Positions 42,971 to 51,604 of a stretch of DNA of 64,000 bases are shown piece by piece. Origin of the DNA: Eubacterium sp. AF36-5BH (GTDB lineage: Bacteria; Bacillota; Clostridia; Lachnospirales; Lachnospiraceae); NCBI RefSeq assembly GCF_003460505.1, contig NZ_QTVG01000011.1, forward strand, positions 15,244 through 79,243. Reading direction: 5' to 3'. How positions within the stretch are numbered: position 1 is the stretch's first letter; each line of letters opens with the position of its first letter. The position numbers and the translations under genes were made by a program. Below the pieces are notes generated by a model, which saw nothing but the letters and a program-made list of their open reading frames with translations, made no database searches and had not been told where the DNA came from.

Positions 42971-44311
42971 ATGTTAGAAACCTTCAAGAAAGCATTAAAA
43001 GTTAAAGAAATCAGAAAAAGATTATTATACACATTTTTTATATTAATAGTTGTGAGACTTGGTTGTCAGATCCCTATTCCATTTGTGAATGGGGACGCAA
43101 TCGCTCAGGTTATGAGAAACTTTGCAAATGAGAACTTTAGTTTCTTCTCAGCTATTACAGGTGGTTCGATGGAAAAGATGTCAATTTTTGCTCTTAACAT
43201 CACACCATACATCACAGCATCAATCATTATGCAGTTGTTAACAATTGCTATACCAAAACTTGATGAACTTCAAAAAGATGGTGAAGAAGGTAGAAAGAAA
43301 ATCGCTGAAGTTACACGTTATTTAACAGTAGCATTAGCATTAATCGAATCTACAGCAATGATTATCGGTTTCGGAAATCAGGGAATTTTCGATACAGATG
43401 CTGTTAAATACTCAGCAATGCACGACATTAGAAAATGGGGTGTAATTGTAACAGGTATTTTAGCAATGGCAGCCGGTTCTGCAGTATTAATGTGGATTGG
43501 TGAGCAGATTACTGAAAAGGGTGTAGGAAATGGTATTTCTATCGTTCTTACAATTAACATCATTTCAGGTATGCCTAGTGATATTGCTAACTTATTCAAG
43601 AACTTTGTATTTAAAGAAGGAATGTCAATCGGTGGTAGATTATTATCAGCATGCGTTATTTTGGGCGTTATAGTTGGTATCATCGTATTGGTAGTAATTC
43701 TTCAGGGCGCAATCAGAAAGATTGCAGTACAAATGTCTCAGAAGGTACAGGGAAGAAGACAGGTAGGAGGACAGCAGTCAAATATACCTCTTAAGGTTAA
43801 TACTGCAGGTGTTATTCCAATTATCTTCGCTTCATCATTATTACAGTTCCCTGTAGTAATTGCATCATTCTTTGGTAAGTCACCTGAATGGTCACATTAC
43901 TTAAGCCAGTCATACTGGTGTAATCCTTCAAATATTAAATATTCAATTGGTTTTGTAGTATACTTATTATTAGTAATATTCTTTGCTTACTTCTATACTT
44001 CAATAACATTCAACCCTCGTGAAGTTGCTAAAAACTTAAATGACAGAGGTGGATTTATACCTGGTATTAGAAGTGGTAAGCCAACTGTAGAATATTTAAC
44101 AAATATTTTGAATTACATTATTTTAATTGGTGCTATTGGTCTTATTATTGTAGCCGTTATCCCAATTTTAGCTTCTGGTATTTTCGGAGCACAGGTTGGA
44201 TTCGGTGGAACATCTATTATCATCATTGTTGGTGTTATCTTAGAAACACTTGAAACAATTAAGTCAATGGTAACAGAAAAGAATTACAGCACAATTAAAG
44301 GAATATTTTAA
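42971..44311 (+). CDS. secY: Preprotein translocase subunit SecY
   Basis: 446 residues with ten membrane helices. SecY is the protein-conducting channel of the Sec system. The first helix (RLLYTFFILIVVRLGCQIPIPFVNG), plug-region GGSMEKMSIFALNITPYITASIIMQLL, and cytosolic loops QVGGQQSNIPLKVNTAGVIPIIFASSLLQFP and FNPREVAKNLNDRGGFIPGIRSGKPT are diagnostic. The GAGGTG site lies within the rplO end. It is followed by a hairpin and a new promoter for adk. Confidence 0.98.
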   Translation: MLETFKKALKVKEIRKRLLYTFFILIVVRLGCQIPIPFVNGDAIAQVMRNFANENFSFFSAITGGSMEKMSIFALNITPYITASIIMQLLTIAIPKLDELQKDGEEGRKKIAEVTRYLTVALALIESTAMIIGFGNQGIFDTDAVKYSAMHDIRKWGVIVTGILAMAAGSAVLMWIGEQITEKGVGNGISIVLTINIISGMPSDIANLFKNFVFKEGMSIGGRLLSACVILGVIVGIIVLVVILQGAIRKIAVQMSQKVQGRRQVGGQQSNIPLKVNTAGVIPIIFASSLLQFPVVIASFFGKSPEWSHYLSQSYWCNPSNIKYSIGFVVYLLLVIFFAYFYTSITFNPREVAKNLNDRGGFIPGIRSGKPTVEYLTNILNYIILIGAIGLIIVAVIPILASGIFGAQVGFGGTSIIIIVGVILETLETIKSMVTEKNYSTIKGIF

Positions 44312-44317
44312 CATAAG

Positions 44318-44349
44318 TTTAGGGGACGGTGTTGCACTGCCCCCTAAAT
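44318..44349 (+). terminator. Hairpin after secY
   Basis: TTTAGGGG (44318-44325) pairs with CCCCTAAA, with a CGGTG/CACTG inner stem. There is no T-run. The -35 of the next promoter lies in the hairpin, so read-through and re-initiation may be linked. Confidence 0.5.
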
Positions 44350-44359
44350 GTACTATAAT
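44332..44359 (+). promoter_or_regulatory. Promoter for adk-map-infA
   Basis: TTGCAC (44332-44337), 16 bp, TATAAT (44354-44359), about 100 bp before adk. Confidence 0.5.
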
Positions 44360-44461
44360 TTGAAATTTTTAATAGTAACTATTGCAAATCCATGTTTATT
44401 TATGCTTTAATAGAAGTTATGAGAATATTTATAACGTTTATTAATGTAGAAGGAGGCAAAT

Positions 44462-45106
44462 ATGAAAATTGTAATGCTTGGAGCACCTGGTGCCGGAAAA
44501 GGAACACAGGCAAAGATGATTGCTGAAAAATATAGTATTCCTCATATTTCAACAGGAGATATTTTTAGAGCAAACATTAAAAATGGTACAGAATTAGGAA
44601 AAAAAGCAAAGTCTTTTATTGATAAGGGACAGTTAGTTCCCGATGAATTAACATTAGACTTGATTATGGATAGATTTAAAGAAGACGATTGCAAAAACGG
44701 ATATGTTTTAGACGGTTTTCCAAGAACTATTCCACAGGCAGAAGCTTTAGATGAAGCTTTGAAGGCAAATGGAGAAAAAGTTGATTTTGCAATCGATATT
44801 GATGTTCCGGACGAGAACATCGTTAGAAGAATGGGCGGAAGACGTGCATGTGTAAACTGTGGAGCTACATATCATATTGTTTACAGCCCAACAAAGGTTG
44901 AAGGAAAATGCGACGAGTGCGGAGAAGAACTTATTGTAAGAGATGATGATAAGCCTGAAACAGTATTAAGCCGTTTGGAAGTTTATCATAATCAGACTCA
45001 GCCACTTATTGATTACTATAATGAACAGGGCATCTTAAAGAGTGTTGATGGAACAATTGATATGAAAGATGTATTTAATGAAATAGTAAAGATATTAGGA
45101 GCATAA
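44462..45106 (+). CDS. adk: Adenylate kinase, zinc-lid form
   Basis: 214 residues. It interconverts ATP, AMP and ADP. The P-loop is [11 protein letters not shown] (7-17); the AMP site has [10 protein letters not shown] and [12 protein letters not shown]. The LID holds four cysteines (CVNCG and CDECG) that bind zinc as in many Gram-positives. AGGAGG precedes the ATG. It is followed four bases later by map. Confidence 0.98.
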   Translation: MKIVMLGAPGAGKGTQAKMIAEKYSIPHISTGDIFRANIKNGTELGKKAKSFIDKGQLVPDELTLDLIMDRFKEDDCKNGYVLDGFPRTIPQAEALDEALKANGEKVDFAIDIDVPDENIVRRMGGRRACVNCGATYHIVYSPTKVEGKCDECGEELIVRDDDKPETVLSRLEVYHNQTQPLIDYYNEQGILKSVDGTIDMKDVFNEIVKILGA

Positions 45107-45110
45107 GAAA

Positions 45111-45860
45111 ATGCCAGTAACAATTAAATCAGAAAGAGAAATTAATTTAATGAGAGAGGCAGGAAAGATTCTTGCTAAAGTTCACGAACAGCTTGCACAG
45201 GAAGTAAAGGCAGGCATGTCATCTTATGAAATAGATAAGATATGTGAAGAAATTATTAGAAGTTATGATTGTATTCCTTCATTTTTAGGTTACGAAGGAT
45301 ATCCGGGAAGTGTGTGCATTTCAATTAATGATGAAGTTGTACATGGTCTTCCAAACAAAGATAAAATTGTCAGAGATGGCGATATTGTAAGTTTAGATAC
45401 AGGTGTTATTTGGAAAGGCTATCAGTCAGATGCCGCAAGAACAATTGCTATCGGAGAAATCAGCAAAGAAGCACAGCAGTTAATTGATGTAACAAAGCAG
45501 AGTTTCTTTGAAGGTATAAAATTTGCAAAAGAAGGAAACCATCTATATGATATATCTGCAGCAATCGGTGATTATGCAGAAAAATTTGGATACGGTGTTG
45601 TAAGAGAATTAGTAGGTCATGGAATTGGTACAGAAATGCATGAAGATCCACAGATACCAAACTTCAGACAGAAGAGACGTGGCATGAAGCTTCAGGCAGG
45701 CATGACACTTGCTATTGAACCAATGATTAACATGGGAAGACCTGATGTTGCATGGACTGATGATGACTGGACAGTTGTAACAGATGATGGTTCATTATCA
45801 GCACATTATGAAAACACAATTCTTATTACAAAGGGTGAACCGGAAATCTTATCACTCTAA
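45111..45860 (+). CDS. map: Methionine aminopeptidase, type I
   Basis: 249 residues. It removes the initiator methionine from nascent proteins using two metal ions. Metal ligands sit in SLDTGVIWKGYQSDAARTI (two Asp), GHGIGTEMHEDP (His), AIEPMIN (Glu) and the late SAHYENTILIT (Glu). The ATG follows the adk stop by four bases with TTAGGAGC upstream, so the pair is coupled. Confidence 0.98.
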   Translation: MPVTIKSEREINLMREAGKILAKVHEQLAQEVKAGMSSYEIDKICEEIIRSYDCIPSFLGYEGYPGSVCISINDEVVHGLPNKDKIVRDGDIVSLDTGVIWKGYQSDAARTIAIGEISKEAQQLIDVTKQSFFEGIKFAKEGNHLYDISAAIGDYAEKFGYGVVRELVGHGIGTEMHEDPQIPNFRQKRRGMKLQAGMTLAIEPMINMGRPDVAWTDDDWTVVTDDGSLSAHYENTILITKGEPEILSL

Positions 45861-45878
45861 AATTTAGGAGGAACAAAA

Positions 45879-46097
45879 ATGTCAAAGGCAGACGTAATTG
45901 AAATTGAAGGAAAAGTTGTTGAAAAATTACCAAACGCAATGTTTAAGGTAGAATTAGAAAATGGACATATTGTTTTAGCTCACATTAGTGGTAAATTAAG
46001 AATGAACTATATTAAGATTTTACCGGGTGATACAGTAACAATTGAAATGTCACCATACGATCTTTCAAAAGGAAGAATCATCTGGCGTGATAAATAA
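45879..46097 (+). CDS. infA: Translation initiation factor IF-1
   Basis: 72 residues. IF-1 binds the ribosomal A site during initiation. [68 protein letters not shown] is the full OB-fold family sequence. AGGAGG precedes the ATG. In many relatives a small KOW-domain gene sits between map and infA; here there is none. Confidence 0.98.
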   Translation: MSKADVIEIEGKVVEKLPNAMFKVELENGHIVLAHISGKLRMNYIKILPGDTVTIEMSPYDLSKGRIIWRDK

Positions 46098-46111
46098 GCA
46101 ACGCATTTCTC

Positions 46112-46156
46112 AATAAAAGAGCAAACTTGTGCTCGCACAAGAGTTGCTCTTTTATT
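46112..46156. terminator. Hairpin terminator after infA
   Basis: AATAAAAGAGCAA (46112-46124) pairs perfectly with 46144-46156, with an inner palindrome CTTGTGC TC GCACAAG. The inner palindrome is almost the same as in the palindrome at 5593-5741. Confidence 0.75.
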
Positions 46157-46215
46157 TGGAAATTAACTTAGGTAACTATTAATTAAAATAAATTAATAAA
46201 ATTTCAAAAAAGTTC

Positions 46216-46244
46216 TTGTAATATTTTGAAAACTATGATATTAT
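46216..46244 (+). promoter_or_regulatory. Promoter for rpmJ and the alpha operon
   Basis: TTGTAA (46216-46221), 17 bp, TATTAT (46239-46244), 36 bp before the rpmJ start. Confidence 0.6.
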
Positions 46245-46280
46245 CATACTCGGACTTTTTTGTGGAAGGAGGATTTTACT

Positions 46281-46394
46281 GTGAAAGTTAGATCATCAGT
46301 TAAACCAATTTGCGAAAAATGCAAAGTCATTAAAAGAAAAGGAATCGTAAGAGTAATTTGCGAAAATCCAAAGCACAAACAGCGTCAGGGCTAA
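46281..46394 (+). CDS. rpmJ: 50S ribosomal protein L36, zinc-binding form
   Basis: 37 residues with a GTG start 9 bases after GGAGGA. The sequence [20 protein letters not shown]...NPKHKQRQG has the zinc ligands Cys11, Cys14, Cys27 and His32. The gene is short enough to be missed by length-limited gene calling, but order (infA-rpmJ-rpsM) and sequence are unambiguous. Confidence 0.97.
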   Translation: MKVRSSVKPICEKCKVIKRKGIVRVICENPKHKQRQG

Positions 46395-46709
46395 TTTATA
46401 AGTTTTTGATATAAAGTGAATGATTTTTATTGTTCACTTGTTTGTGTGTTTGTAGTTATTATATGTATTATAACTACATTTTAGCATGCGGCTGCAGTAA
46501 TTCTAGTGTTACATAGTATCTAGTGTGATAGAGAATTACTATTATAATATGAGGGTATTATTCCCGGAGATTAGTAGAAAATTTGCTGAACTACTAATAC
46601 GAAGAAACTTTAAACTGTGAATTTTTGGATGCGTACACATTTCAGACGTGTTACACACGGGCTACGTTATTTAATGATTCATACAAATTAACTAATGGAG
46701 GTTATACAC
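46395..46709 (+). promoter_or_regulatory. Structured 315-nt spacer/leader between rpmJ and rpsM
   Basis: No ORF is convincing here. Several hairpins are: TGTAGTTAT/ATAACTACA (46451-46478, then TTTTA), AGTAATTCT/AGAATTACT (46496-46540), GGG/CCC around 46553-46566, and ATTAGTAG/CTACTAAT near 46571-46600. This is unusually long for a spacer inside a ribosomal operon and suggests an autoregulatory leader for the alpha operon (S4 is the regulator in other bacteria); the ligand here is not known. Confidence 0.5.
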
Positions 46710-47078
46710 ATGGCTCGTATTTCAGGTGTTGATTTACCAAGAGAAAAGAGAGTTGAGATTGGCTTGACTTATATTTATGGTATCGGTATTTCAAGTTCTA
46801 AAAAGATTTTAGCTGAAGCTGGTGTAAATCCTGACACAAGATGTAAGGATTTAACTGACGAAGAAGTTAAGAAGATTAGTGAAGTTATCGATGCAAGTCA
46901 GACAGTAGAAGGTGATTTAAGAAGAGAAATCGCTTTAAACATTAAGAGATTACAGGAAATTGGATGCTATAGAGGTATCCGTCATAGACGTGGACTTCCT
47001 GTTCGTGGCCAGAATACAAAAAATAATGCCAGAACAAGAAAAGGTCCTAAGAGAACTGTAGCAAACAAGAAAAAATAG
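46710..47078 (+). CDS. rpsM: 30S ribosomal protein S13
   Basis: 122 residues from the ATG at 46710 ([26 protein letters not shown]), with TGGAGG upstream; an in-frame ATG at 46695 overlaps that site. S13 forms intersubunit bridges and contacts the P-site tRNA. The C-terminal [28 protein letters not shown] is diagnostic. Confidence 0.98.
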   Translation: MARISGVDLPREKRVEIGLTYIYGIGISSSKKILAEAGVNPDTRCKDLTDEEVKKISEVIDASQTVEGDLRREIALNIKRLQEIGCYRGIRHRRGLPVRGQNTKNNARTRKGPKRTVANKKK

Positions 47079-47109
47079 TTAGAAACCCATAAGGGAGGTT
47101 AGTTTAGAA

Positions 47110-47505
47110 ATGGCTAAGAAAGTTACAAAGAAAGTGACAAAGAAGCGTGTTAAGAAAAACGTTGAACACGGACAGGCACATATCCAGGCATCATTTAATA
47201 ATACAATTGTCACATTGACAGATGCTGAAGGAAATGCTTTATCATGGGCAAGTGCTGGCGGTCTAGGATTTAGAGGTTCAAAGAAATCTACTCCTTATGC
47301 AGCTCAGATGGCAGCAGAAACTGCAACAAAAGCAGCTTTAGTTCATGGTTTAAAATCAGTAGATGTTATGGTTAAGGGTCCAGGATCAGGTAGAGAGGCA
47401 GCTATTCGTGCCCTTGCTACATGTGGTCTTGAAGTTACATCAATTAAGGACGTAACTCCAGTTCCTCATAATGGATGTCGCCCACCAAAACGTAGAAGAG
47501 TCTAA
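47110..47505 (+). CDS. rpsK: 30S ribosomal protein S11
   Basis: 131 residues. S11 lies on the platform near the mRNA exit. The basic start ([37 protein letters not shown]) and the end [23 protein letters not shown] (as [20 protein letters not shown]) are typical. AAGGGAGG precedes the ATG. Confidence 0.98.
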   Translation: MAKKVTKKVTKKRVKKNVEHGQAHIQASFNNTIVTLTDAEGNALSWASAGGLGFRGSKKSTPYAAQMAAETATKAALVHGLKSVDVMVKGPGSGREAAIRALATCGLEVTSIKDVTPVPHNGCRPPKRRRV

Positions 47506-47522
47506 TTTAGGAGGGAATAGAA

Positions 47523-48116
47523 ATGGCAGTAAATAGAGTTCCTGTTCTTAAAAGATGTAGATCACTTGGTTTAGATCCAATTTATTTAGGAATAGACAAG
47601 AAATCAAATAGAAATTTAAACAGATCTAGTAGAAAGATGAGTGAATATGGTCTTCAGTTAAGAGAAAAGCAGAAAGCTAAATTCATTTACGGCGTACTAG
47701 AAAAGCCTTTTAGAAATTACTACAAGAAGGCACAGAGACAGCCTGGACAGACAGGTGAAAATCTTATGATTATGTTAGAAACTCGTCTTGACAACGTAGT
47801 ATTCCGTATGGGATTCGCTAGAACAAGAAAAGAAGCTAGACAGATTGTAGATCATAAACATGTTTTGGTAAACGGTAAGCAGGTAAACATTCCTTCATAC
47901 CTTATCAAGGCTGGTGATGTAATTGAAATCAAAGAGGACTGCAAGGGTTCACAGAGATACAAGGACATTATCGAAGTTACTGGTGGAAGAACAGTCCCAG
48001 CATGGGTTGAAGTAGACCAGGATAATCTTAAGGGTGAAATCAAAGAACTTCCTAAGAGAGAAGAAATTGATGTACCTGTAGATGAAATGCTTATTGTTGA
48101 ATTATATTCTAAATAA
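47523..48116 (+). CDS. rpsD: 30S ribosomal protein S4, zinc-free form
   Basis: 197 residues. S4 nucleates 30S assembly and in several bacteria regulates the alpha operon. The N terminus VPVLKRCRSLGLDPIYLG has only one cysteine, so it is the C-minus form. The S4 RNA-binding domain is LETRLDNVVFRMGFARTRKEARQIVDHKHVLVNGKQVNIPSYLIKAGD. AGGAGG precedes the ATG. rpsD lies inside the operon, unlike in Bacillus. Confidence 0.98.
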   Translation: MAVNRVPVLKRCRSLGLDPIYLGIDKKSNRNLNRSSRKMSEYGLQLREKQKAKFIYGVLEKPFRNYYKKAQRQPGQTGENLMIMLETRLDNVVFRMGFARTRKEARQIVDHKHVLVNGKQVNIPSYLIKAGDVIEIKEDCKGSQRYKDIIEVTGGRTVPAWVEVDQDNLKGEIKELPKREEIDVPVDEMLIVELYSK

Positions 48117-48182
48117 TATATATTTATTTATATTATTGTTCCCAATAAGTTTAAGCAATTCCCAAAAAAGGAGGGGCTATTA

Positions 48183-49142
48183 GTGTTCGATTTTGAGAAA
48201 CCAAATATTTTAGTAGAAAAATCAGATGATGGAAGATACGGTAAGTTTGTAGTAGAACCACTTGAAAGAGGTTATGGTACAACACTTGGAAATGCTTTAA
48301 GAAGAATTATGCTTTCATCTTTACCTGGATCTGCTGTAAGTCAGATTAAGATTGACGGAGTTCTTCATGAATTTAGTACAATTCCAGGAGTTAAGGAAGA
48401 TGTTACAGAAATAGTTTTAAACATAAAGCAGTTAGAAATTAAGAATACCAGTGCAACAGATGAACCTAAAATTGCTCATATTGATGTTACTGGCGACCAG
48501 GTAGTTACAGCTGCCGATATCCAGGTAGATTCTGATATTGAAATTTTAAACCCTGATTTGGTTATTGCAACACTTAACGGTGGTGCTGATAGCAAACTTA
48601 GTATGGAGTTAATCATTACTAAGGGAAGAGGTTATGTAAGTTCAGATAAGAATAAAAACGATAACTTACCTATTGGAGTTATTGCTGTAGATTCAATCTA
48701 CACACCAGTAGAAAGAGTTAATATGGCTGTTGAAAATACTCGTGTAGGTCAGGTTACTGATTTTGATAAGCTTACATTAGATGTATATACAAATGGTACA
48801 TTAGATACTGATGAAGCTGTAAGTTTAGCATCAAAAGTTCTTTGTGAACACTTAAAATTATTCATTGACCTTTCAGAAACTACAAAGGACATTGAAGTTA
48901 TCGCTGAACCAGTTGATGATGAAATTGATAAAGTGTTAGAAATGAACATTGATGAATTAGAGTTATCAGTTCGTTCATACAATTGTTTGAAGAGAGCAGG
49001 TATCAATACAGTTGAGGAATTAGTAAATAAGACTTCAGATGATATGATGAAGGTTAGAAACCTTGGTCGTAAGTCATTAGAAGAAGTACTTGCTAAGTTA
49101 AAAGAACTCGGCCTTGGATTGAAACCAAGCGACGAAAACTAA
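48183..49142 (+). CDS. rpoA: RNA polymerase alpha subunit
   Basis: 319 residues with a GTG start after AGGAGG. The N-terminal dimerisation domain has [27 protein letters not shown]; the C-terminal domain (about 245-315) has [23 protein letters not shown] and [23 protein letters not shown], which bind UP elements and activators. It follows rpsD after 66 bp and precedes rplQ, the canonical end of the alpha operon. Confidence 0.98.
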   Translation: MFDFEKPNILVEKSDDGRYGKFVVEPLERGYGTTLGNALRRIMLSSLPGSAVSQIKIDGVLHEFSTIPGVKEDVTEIVLNIKQLEIKNTSATDEPKIAHIDVTGDQVVTAADIQVDSDIEILNPDLVIATLNGGADSKLSMELIITKGRGYVSSDKNKNDNLPIGVIAVDSIYTPVERVNMAVENTRVGQVTDFDKLTLDVYTNGTLDTDEAVSLASKVLCEHLKLFIDLSETTKDIEVIAEPVDDEIDKVLEMNIDELELSVRSYNCLKRAGINTVEELVNKTSDDMMKVRNLGRKSLEEVLAKLKELGLGLKPSDEN

Positions 49143-49178
49143 TAAACTAGAGTTTGTTAGCATTATGGAGGTAAGAAA

Positions 49179-49706
49179 ATGGCAGGTTATAGAAAACTTG
49201 GAAGAACTTCAAGTCAGAGAAAAGCTTTAATTAGAGGTCAGGTTACTAGTCTTTTAAATAACGGCAAGATTGTTACTACTGAAACAAGAGCTAAGGAAAT
49301 CAGAAAAGTTGCAGAAGGTCTTATTGCATTAGCAGTTAAGGAAAAAGATAACTTTGATGAAGTTGAAGTAACAGCAAAGGTTGCTCGTTTAGATAAAGAT
49401 GGTAAGAGAGTCAAAGAAGTTGTTGATGGCAAGAAAGTAACAGTTTTCGATGAAGTAAAGAAAACTATTAAGAAAGATCAGCCTTCAAGACTTCATGCAA
49501 GACGTCAGATGAATAAAGTTCTTTACACAGTAACAAATAATGAAACTGGAAAGAAGAAAGATGCTAAGAAGGTAGACTTAACAAATAAGTTATTTGACGA
49601 AATTGCTCCTAAGTATGCAGATCGTAACGGTGGTTACACAAGAATCGTAAAGATTGGCCAGCGTAAAGGTGATGCAGCTATGGAAGTATTACTTGAATTA
49701 ATCTAG
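49179..49706 (+). CDS. rplQ: 50S ribosomal protein L17 with lineage-specific insertion
   Basis: 175 residues against about 120 in E. coli. The start [48 protein letters not shown] and end [36 protein letters not shown] are normal; about 50 charged residues ([20 protein letters not shown]..., about 65-130) are inserted between. The frame is intact, so this is a real insertion. AGGTAAG precedes the ATG. Last gene of the alpha operon. Confidence 0.96.
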   Translation: MAGYRKLGRTSSQRKALIRGQVTSLLNNGKIVTTETRAKEIRKVAEGLIALAVKEKDNFDEVEVTAKVARLDKDGKRVKEVVDGKKVTVFDEVKKTIKKDQPSRLHARRQMNKVLYTVTNNETGKKKDAKKVDLTNKLFDEIAPKYADRNGGYTRIVKIGQRKGDAAMEVLLELI

Positions 49707-49743
49707 TTGCGAAGCTTTGAGCGAAGCGATTTAATATTATAAA

Positions 49744-49786
49744 AAGAGAAGTATAAGTGCTGTATGCGTCTATACTTCTCTTTTTG
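49744..49786 (+). terminator. Terminator of the alpha operon
   Basis: AAAAGAGAAGTATA pairs with TATACTTCTCTTTT around a 15-base loop, then T-rich. The remaining spacer to 50050 is AT-rich, with TATAAT at 50013-50018 as a possible -10 for the next gene. Confidence 0.9.
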
Positions 49787-50050
49787 GTTTGTAATTTAAT
49801 TGAATCAAGACAATAAAACTAAAATTTATTGTCTGCAAAATTACAAAGACACACCAAAATTAAAAATACATTTACTTAGTTATAAAAGGTAGAAGGAGAT
49901 TTATTTTTTTATTATAAAATTAGGAAAATAAAATAATACATTTCAATATATATAAATAAAAAGCAAATAAGGAGAGAATAATTTTCCTCTAGTATTTTGT
50001 TAGACTTGTTAGTATAATATAATAAGTTTGCACTTAAGAAAGGAAAATAC

Positions 50051-51529
50051 ATGGAAATAAATACAATAATAGTAATAAACAAAATAGCAAATTTTATGTG
50101 TAGCATTTACTCACCAACATTGGCTATATGTGGGATAATAACTATTTTTATGAGTATTTTAGTTATACATGAGAAACCTTATATGATAATAAGTTTGTTG
50201 GTAACAAGAAAGTTCCAGCCGGCTAAGAAAAATCACAAGTATGCAGTTGTAATACCGGCTAGAAATGAAGAGCCTGTAATTAAGAACCTGATTAACAGTA
50301 TTAAGAAGCAGGATTATCCCAGCGAGCTGGTTACAATATTTGTTATAGCCGATAATTGTACAGACAATACTGCAAAGGTAGCAAGAGAAAATGGTGCAAT
50401 TTGCTATGAACATTTTAATCCTGATGAGAGAACAAAAGGTTTTGCGTTAAAATATGGATTTGAGCAGATTGAAAAGGATTATGGCATACAATCTTTTGAA
50501 GGATATTTTATTTTTGACTCAGATAACCTTCTGAAAAAAGATTATATTTCCAGAATGAATGATTCTTTCGATGCAGGAGAAAAAATCATTACTTCGTATA
50601 GAAGTACAAAAAACTGGACAGAAAGCTGGATAGCTTCAACTTATGCAATTCATTGGTTACGTTCAATCAGATGGAGACATAGGGCACGTTCATTTTTACA
50701 TTTGGCAACAAATATTCAGGGAACAGGATTTTTGTTTTCAAATGAAATAGTTAAAGATGGTTGGAAATATACATCTTTAACTGAAGATAGATCTTTAACT
50801 GCAGATTGTGTAGTTGAGGGCTATGAAATATCATATAATAACGACGCCATTTTCTATGATGAACAGCCAATAAGCTTGAAAGTGGCACTTCGTCAGCGTT
50901 TAAGATGGTCCAAGGGGCATCTACAGGCGTTTGCAGAAAGTGGCTGGGGATTGTTTAAAAACATCTTTGTTGATAAGCATACAGAGCATAAAGAAGATGA
51001 TGCCTGGTATGACTATTTATGGAGAACAATAAGACATAGATTTATGTCCTTTGATACATTTGCACAGTTAGTGCCAAAAAACATTGTATACATAGCAAAA
51101 TGGATATTGACCAAACTTATTCTTTATCCATTTATTGTATGGAAAATAGGAGCAACTTTCTGGGTTTTCAATGGAGACAGTTATATAGCAACTTTGTGTA
51201 AACACATTTTTGGAAATATAAGCATTACATTGGCTCCAGGTTGGAAATCCTATGGACTAAGCCTGTTACTTGTTATATGGGCAAGAATTTTCTATAGAAT
51301 ATGCAAATATTTCATTAATATTTGGATTGCAGTGTACATTTTTATAATAGAATACAAGAGGATACCAAAATTCAGTATATGGCGTAAAATTCTTTATTGT
51401 TTCACATGGCCTACATTTGATATTATCCAACGATATACTCAGTATGTAGCCTTGTTTAAGAAAGTTGAATGGAAGCCGATACCTCATAACAGTAAAGTTA
51501 CAATTGAGGATATTGAAGAAGGTGCATAA
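50051..51529 (+). CDS. Membrane glycosyltransferase, family 2 (processive type)
   Basis: 492 residues. An N-terminal membrane helix (about 15-45) precedes a GT2 domain: YAVVIPARNEEPVIKNLINSIKKQDYP, ADNCTDN, FIFDSDN (DxD-like metal site), the acceptor-site TEDRSL and the QRLRWSKGH (QxxRW) motif of processive synthases. Three or more hydrophobic segments follow. It makes a cell-envelope polysaccharide or glycolipid; the product cannot be named. AGAAAGGA precedes the ATG. It is convergent with the LTA-synthase-like gene. Confidence 0.88.
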   Translation: MEINTIIVINKIANFMCSIYSPTLAICGIITIFMSILVIHEKPYMIISLLVTRKFQPAKKNHKYAVVIPARNEEPVIKNLINSIKKQDYPSELVTIFVIADNCTDNTAKVARENGAICYEHFNPDERTKGFALKYGFEQIEKDYGIQSFEGYFIFDSDNLLKKDYISRMNDSFDAGEKIITSYRSTKNWTESWIASTYAIHWLRSIRWRHRARSFLHLATNIQGTGFLFSNEIVKDGWKYTSLTEDRSLTADCVVEGYEISYNNDAIFYDEQPISLKVALRQRLRWSKGHLQAFAESGWGLFKNIFVDKHTEHKEDDAWYDYLWRTIRHRFMSFDTFAQLVPKNIVYIAKWILTKLILYPFIVWKIGATFWVFNGDSYIATLCKHIFGNISITLAPGWKSYGLSLLLVIWARIFYRICKYFINIWIAVYIFIIEYKRIPKFSIWRKILYCFTWPTFDIIQRYTQYVALFKKVEWKPIPHNSKVTIEDIEEGA

Positions 51530-51535
51530 AAAAAT

Positions 51536-51583
51536 AGTTGCGACAGGCACGTACTTGATACGTAAATGTCGCAACTGTTTTTT
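51536..51583. terminator. Bidirectional terminator
   Basis: AGTTGCGACA (51536-51545) pairs perfectly with TGTCGCAACT (51567-51576), flanked by A-run and T-run, between two convergent genes. Confidence 0.9.
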
Positions 51584-51604
51584 ATTATATATTCTTATAG
51601 GAAA

